Of a stretch of DNA of 6,126 nt, positions 5,776-6,126 are shown piece after piece. A model generated the notes under the pieces. That model did not search any database and was not told the origin of the DNA. It saw nothing but the letters and a program-made list of their open reading frames with translations. The DNA is from an uncultured Clostridia bacterium. Lineage in GTDB: Bacteria > Bacillota > Clostridia > TANB77 > CAG-508. The DNA lies in contig CANRML010000077.1 in assembly GCA_947631725.1 (NCBI GenBank), positions 1 through 6,126 of the forward strand. The letters run 5' to 3'. The stretch's first letter is position 1, and each line of letters opens with the position of its first letter. A program made the position numbers and the translations under genes.

Positions 5776-5802
5776 TACTTTTTTTGAAAAATATGTTAAA
5801 AT
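5774..5802 (+). promoter_or_regulatory. Extended -10 promoter of the DUF1858 gene
   Basis: TGTTAAAAT (5794-5802) is an extended -10 element (TG, one base, TAAAAT). At 17 bases upstream lies only a poor -35 (TATACT, 5774-5779), so the TG extension probably matters. Its upstream edge touches the -35 of the divergent operon promoter. Confidence 0.55.
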
Positions 5803-5811
5803 ATATAAATG

Positions 5812-5820
5812 AAAGGAGGA
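5812..5820 (+). promoter_or_regulatory. Shine-Dalgarno that decides the DUF1858 start
   Basis: AAAGGAGGA is followed by six bases and the ATG at 5827. It rules out the upstream in-frame ATG at 5809, which immediately precedes it. Confidence 0.85.
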
Positions 5821-5826
5821 AGATAT

Positions 5827-6012
5827 ATGGAAATAAGTAAAGATATGACAATAGGAGAACTATTAGAAAAGGCACCAGAAAAAGCAGAAATATTACTAGA
5901 AGCAGGAATGCACTGTTTAGGATGTCCAGCATCACAAATGGAAACAATAGAAGAAGCTTGTGGAGTGCATGGAATAGATGTAGACGAAATTATTGAAAAA
6001 TTAAACAAATAA
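5827..6012 (+). CDS. DUF1858-domain protein with CxxC redox/metal motif
   Basis: The 61-residue cytoplasmic protein matches the DUF1858 pattern, sometimes annotated as hybrid-cluster-protein-associated redox disulfide domain: D6-MTIGELLEKAPE near the start, then GMHCLGCPAS with C30 and C33 as the CxxC pair, C45 in EEACGVHG, and a C-terminal helix IDVDEIIEKLNK. Such stand-alone domains are common in anaerobes; a thiol redox or metal-binding role is inferred from the CxxC and has not been settled for the family. The ATG at 5827 is six bases after AAAGGAGGA (5812-5820); the in-frame ATG at 5809 would place the ribosome binding site inside the coding region. The gene ends in tandem stops TAA TAG. 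It is transcribed away from the secretion-like operon and toward the tRNA. No hairpin terminator follows, so readthrough into the tRNA is possible. Confidence 0.9.
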   Translation: MEISKDMTIGELLEKAPEKAEILLEAGMHCLGCPASQMETIEEACGVHGIDVDEIIEKLNK

Positions 6013-6054
6013 TAGCAAAAATATACAAAAAACAAAAAAATCTAAAAAAACCTC

Positions 6055-6083
6055 TTGACAACTAAAGGAAAATATAGTAAAAT
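6055..6083 (+). promoter_or_regulatory. Strong promoter of the tRNA gene
   Basis: A perfect TTGACA (6055-6060) and TAAAAT (6078-6083) are separated by exactly 17 bases. Transcription would start near 6090, about 20 bases before the mature tRNA 5' end. Confidence 0.88.
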
Positions 6084-6110
6084 ATAAAAGCGTTTGTAAA
6101 TAACGCATAT

Positions 6111-6126
6111 GGGCTATTAGCTCAGG
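6111..6126 (+). tRNA. tRNA 5' end, cut by the window edge, probably tRNA-Ile
   Basis: GGGCTAT (acceptor arm), T8, A9, then GCTC and A14 of the D arm fit the conserved 5' part of a tRNA. GGGC at the acceptor start followed by TTAGCTCAGG resembles Bacillota tRNA-Ile(GAT), but the anticodon lies beyond the window, so the identity is a guess. The gene runs out of the window on the + strand, so its 5' end faces the secretion-like operon. Confidence 0.75.

Noticed and set aside
5769..5802. TTGTCT (5769-5774) as -35 of the DUF1858 promoter
   Set aside because: The spacing to TAAAAT is 22 bases, too long; an extended -10 explains the site better.
5693..5947. Minus-strand open frame antisense to the DUF1858 gene and the promoter region
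   Set aside because: It overlaps a well supported + strand gene and both promoters and has no ribosome binding site; its hydrophobic content is an artefact of the AT-rich antisense.
5796..6035. Second minus-strand open frame opposite DUF1858
   Set aside because: Shadow of the real + strand gene, without initiation signals or recognisable protein character.
6111..6126. tRNA as an integration site for a mobile element containing the secretion genes
   Set aside because: Integration normally uses the tRNA 3' end. Here the 5' end with its own promoter faces the operon, and no integrase or direct repeat is visible.
1..6126. CRISPR arrays, insertion sequences, long direct repeats
   Set aside because: None seen; the repetitive look of several stretches is only AT-rich low complexity.

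Overview
The window is very AT-rich (roughly a quarter G+C by eye), with strong AAGGAGG-type ribosome binding sites and TTGACA/TATAAT promoters. Together with a DnaD plus DnaI/DnaC-type helicase-loader pair, this points to a low-GC Bacillota, most likely an anaerobic clostridial lineage. The DUF1858 redox-disulfide protein fits an anaerobe. Base composition is even throughout, so nothing looks freshly imported by composition alone.

Layout. Bases 1-148 hold a possible gene end on the + strand and a long hairpin with T-runs on both sides (68-113), placed as a bidirectional terminator. Bases 149-2145 (minus strand) are a replication-initiation pair: dnaD (1156-2145) overlapping the start of a dnaI/dnaC-type helicase loader (149-1166). 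The loader carries a one-base insertion at 560, exactly inside its Walker A motif. The pair has its own strong promoter at 2195-2223. Bases 2242-5705 (minus strand) are an operon of five genes resembling parts of a Gram-positive type IV secretion / conjugation machine. In transcription order these are a 48-residue membrane protein (start codon ATT), a VirD4/TraG-type coupling ATPase, a VirB2/TrbC-like small pilin-like protein, a VirB6/TrbL-like polytopic channel protein and a PrgI/VirB3-like small membrane protein. Its promoter (5747-5775) lies back to back with that of a divergent + strand gene for a DUF1858 CxxC protein (5827-6012). The window ends with a perfect-spacing promoter and the first 16 bases of a tRNA, probably tRNA-Ile.

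How it fits together. VirD4, pilin, VirB6 and PrgI-like parts suggest a membrane machine that moves DNA or protein. The usual next gene after prgI, the VirB4/TraE ATPase, is absent; dnaD follows instead. No relaxase, VirB1-like hydrolase or VirB8-like protein is visible. The module sits between what look like stable chromosomal genes (helicase loader on one side, redox protein and tRNA on the other), so it may be a resident chromosomal system with its remaining parts elsewhere, or a remnant.

The most striking signal is in translation initiation. Three of the five operon genes have a good Shine-Dalgarno sequence placed for an ATT start, and a fourth uses TTG. The ATT start of the PrgI-like gene sits in a context almost identical to the ATG start of dnaD. 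Standard gene callers would miss the 48-residue gene and mis-start two others.
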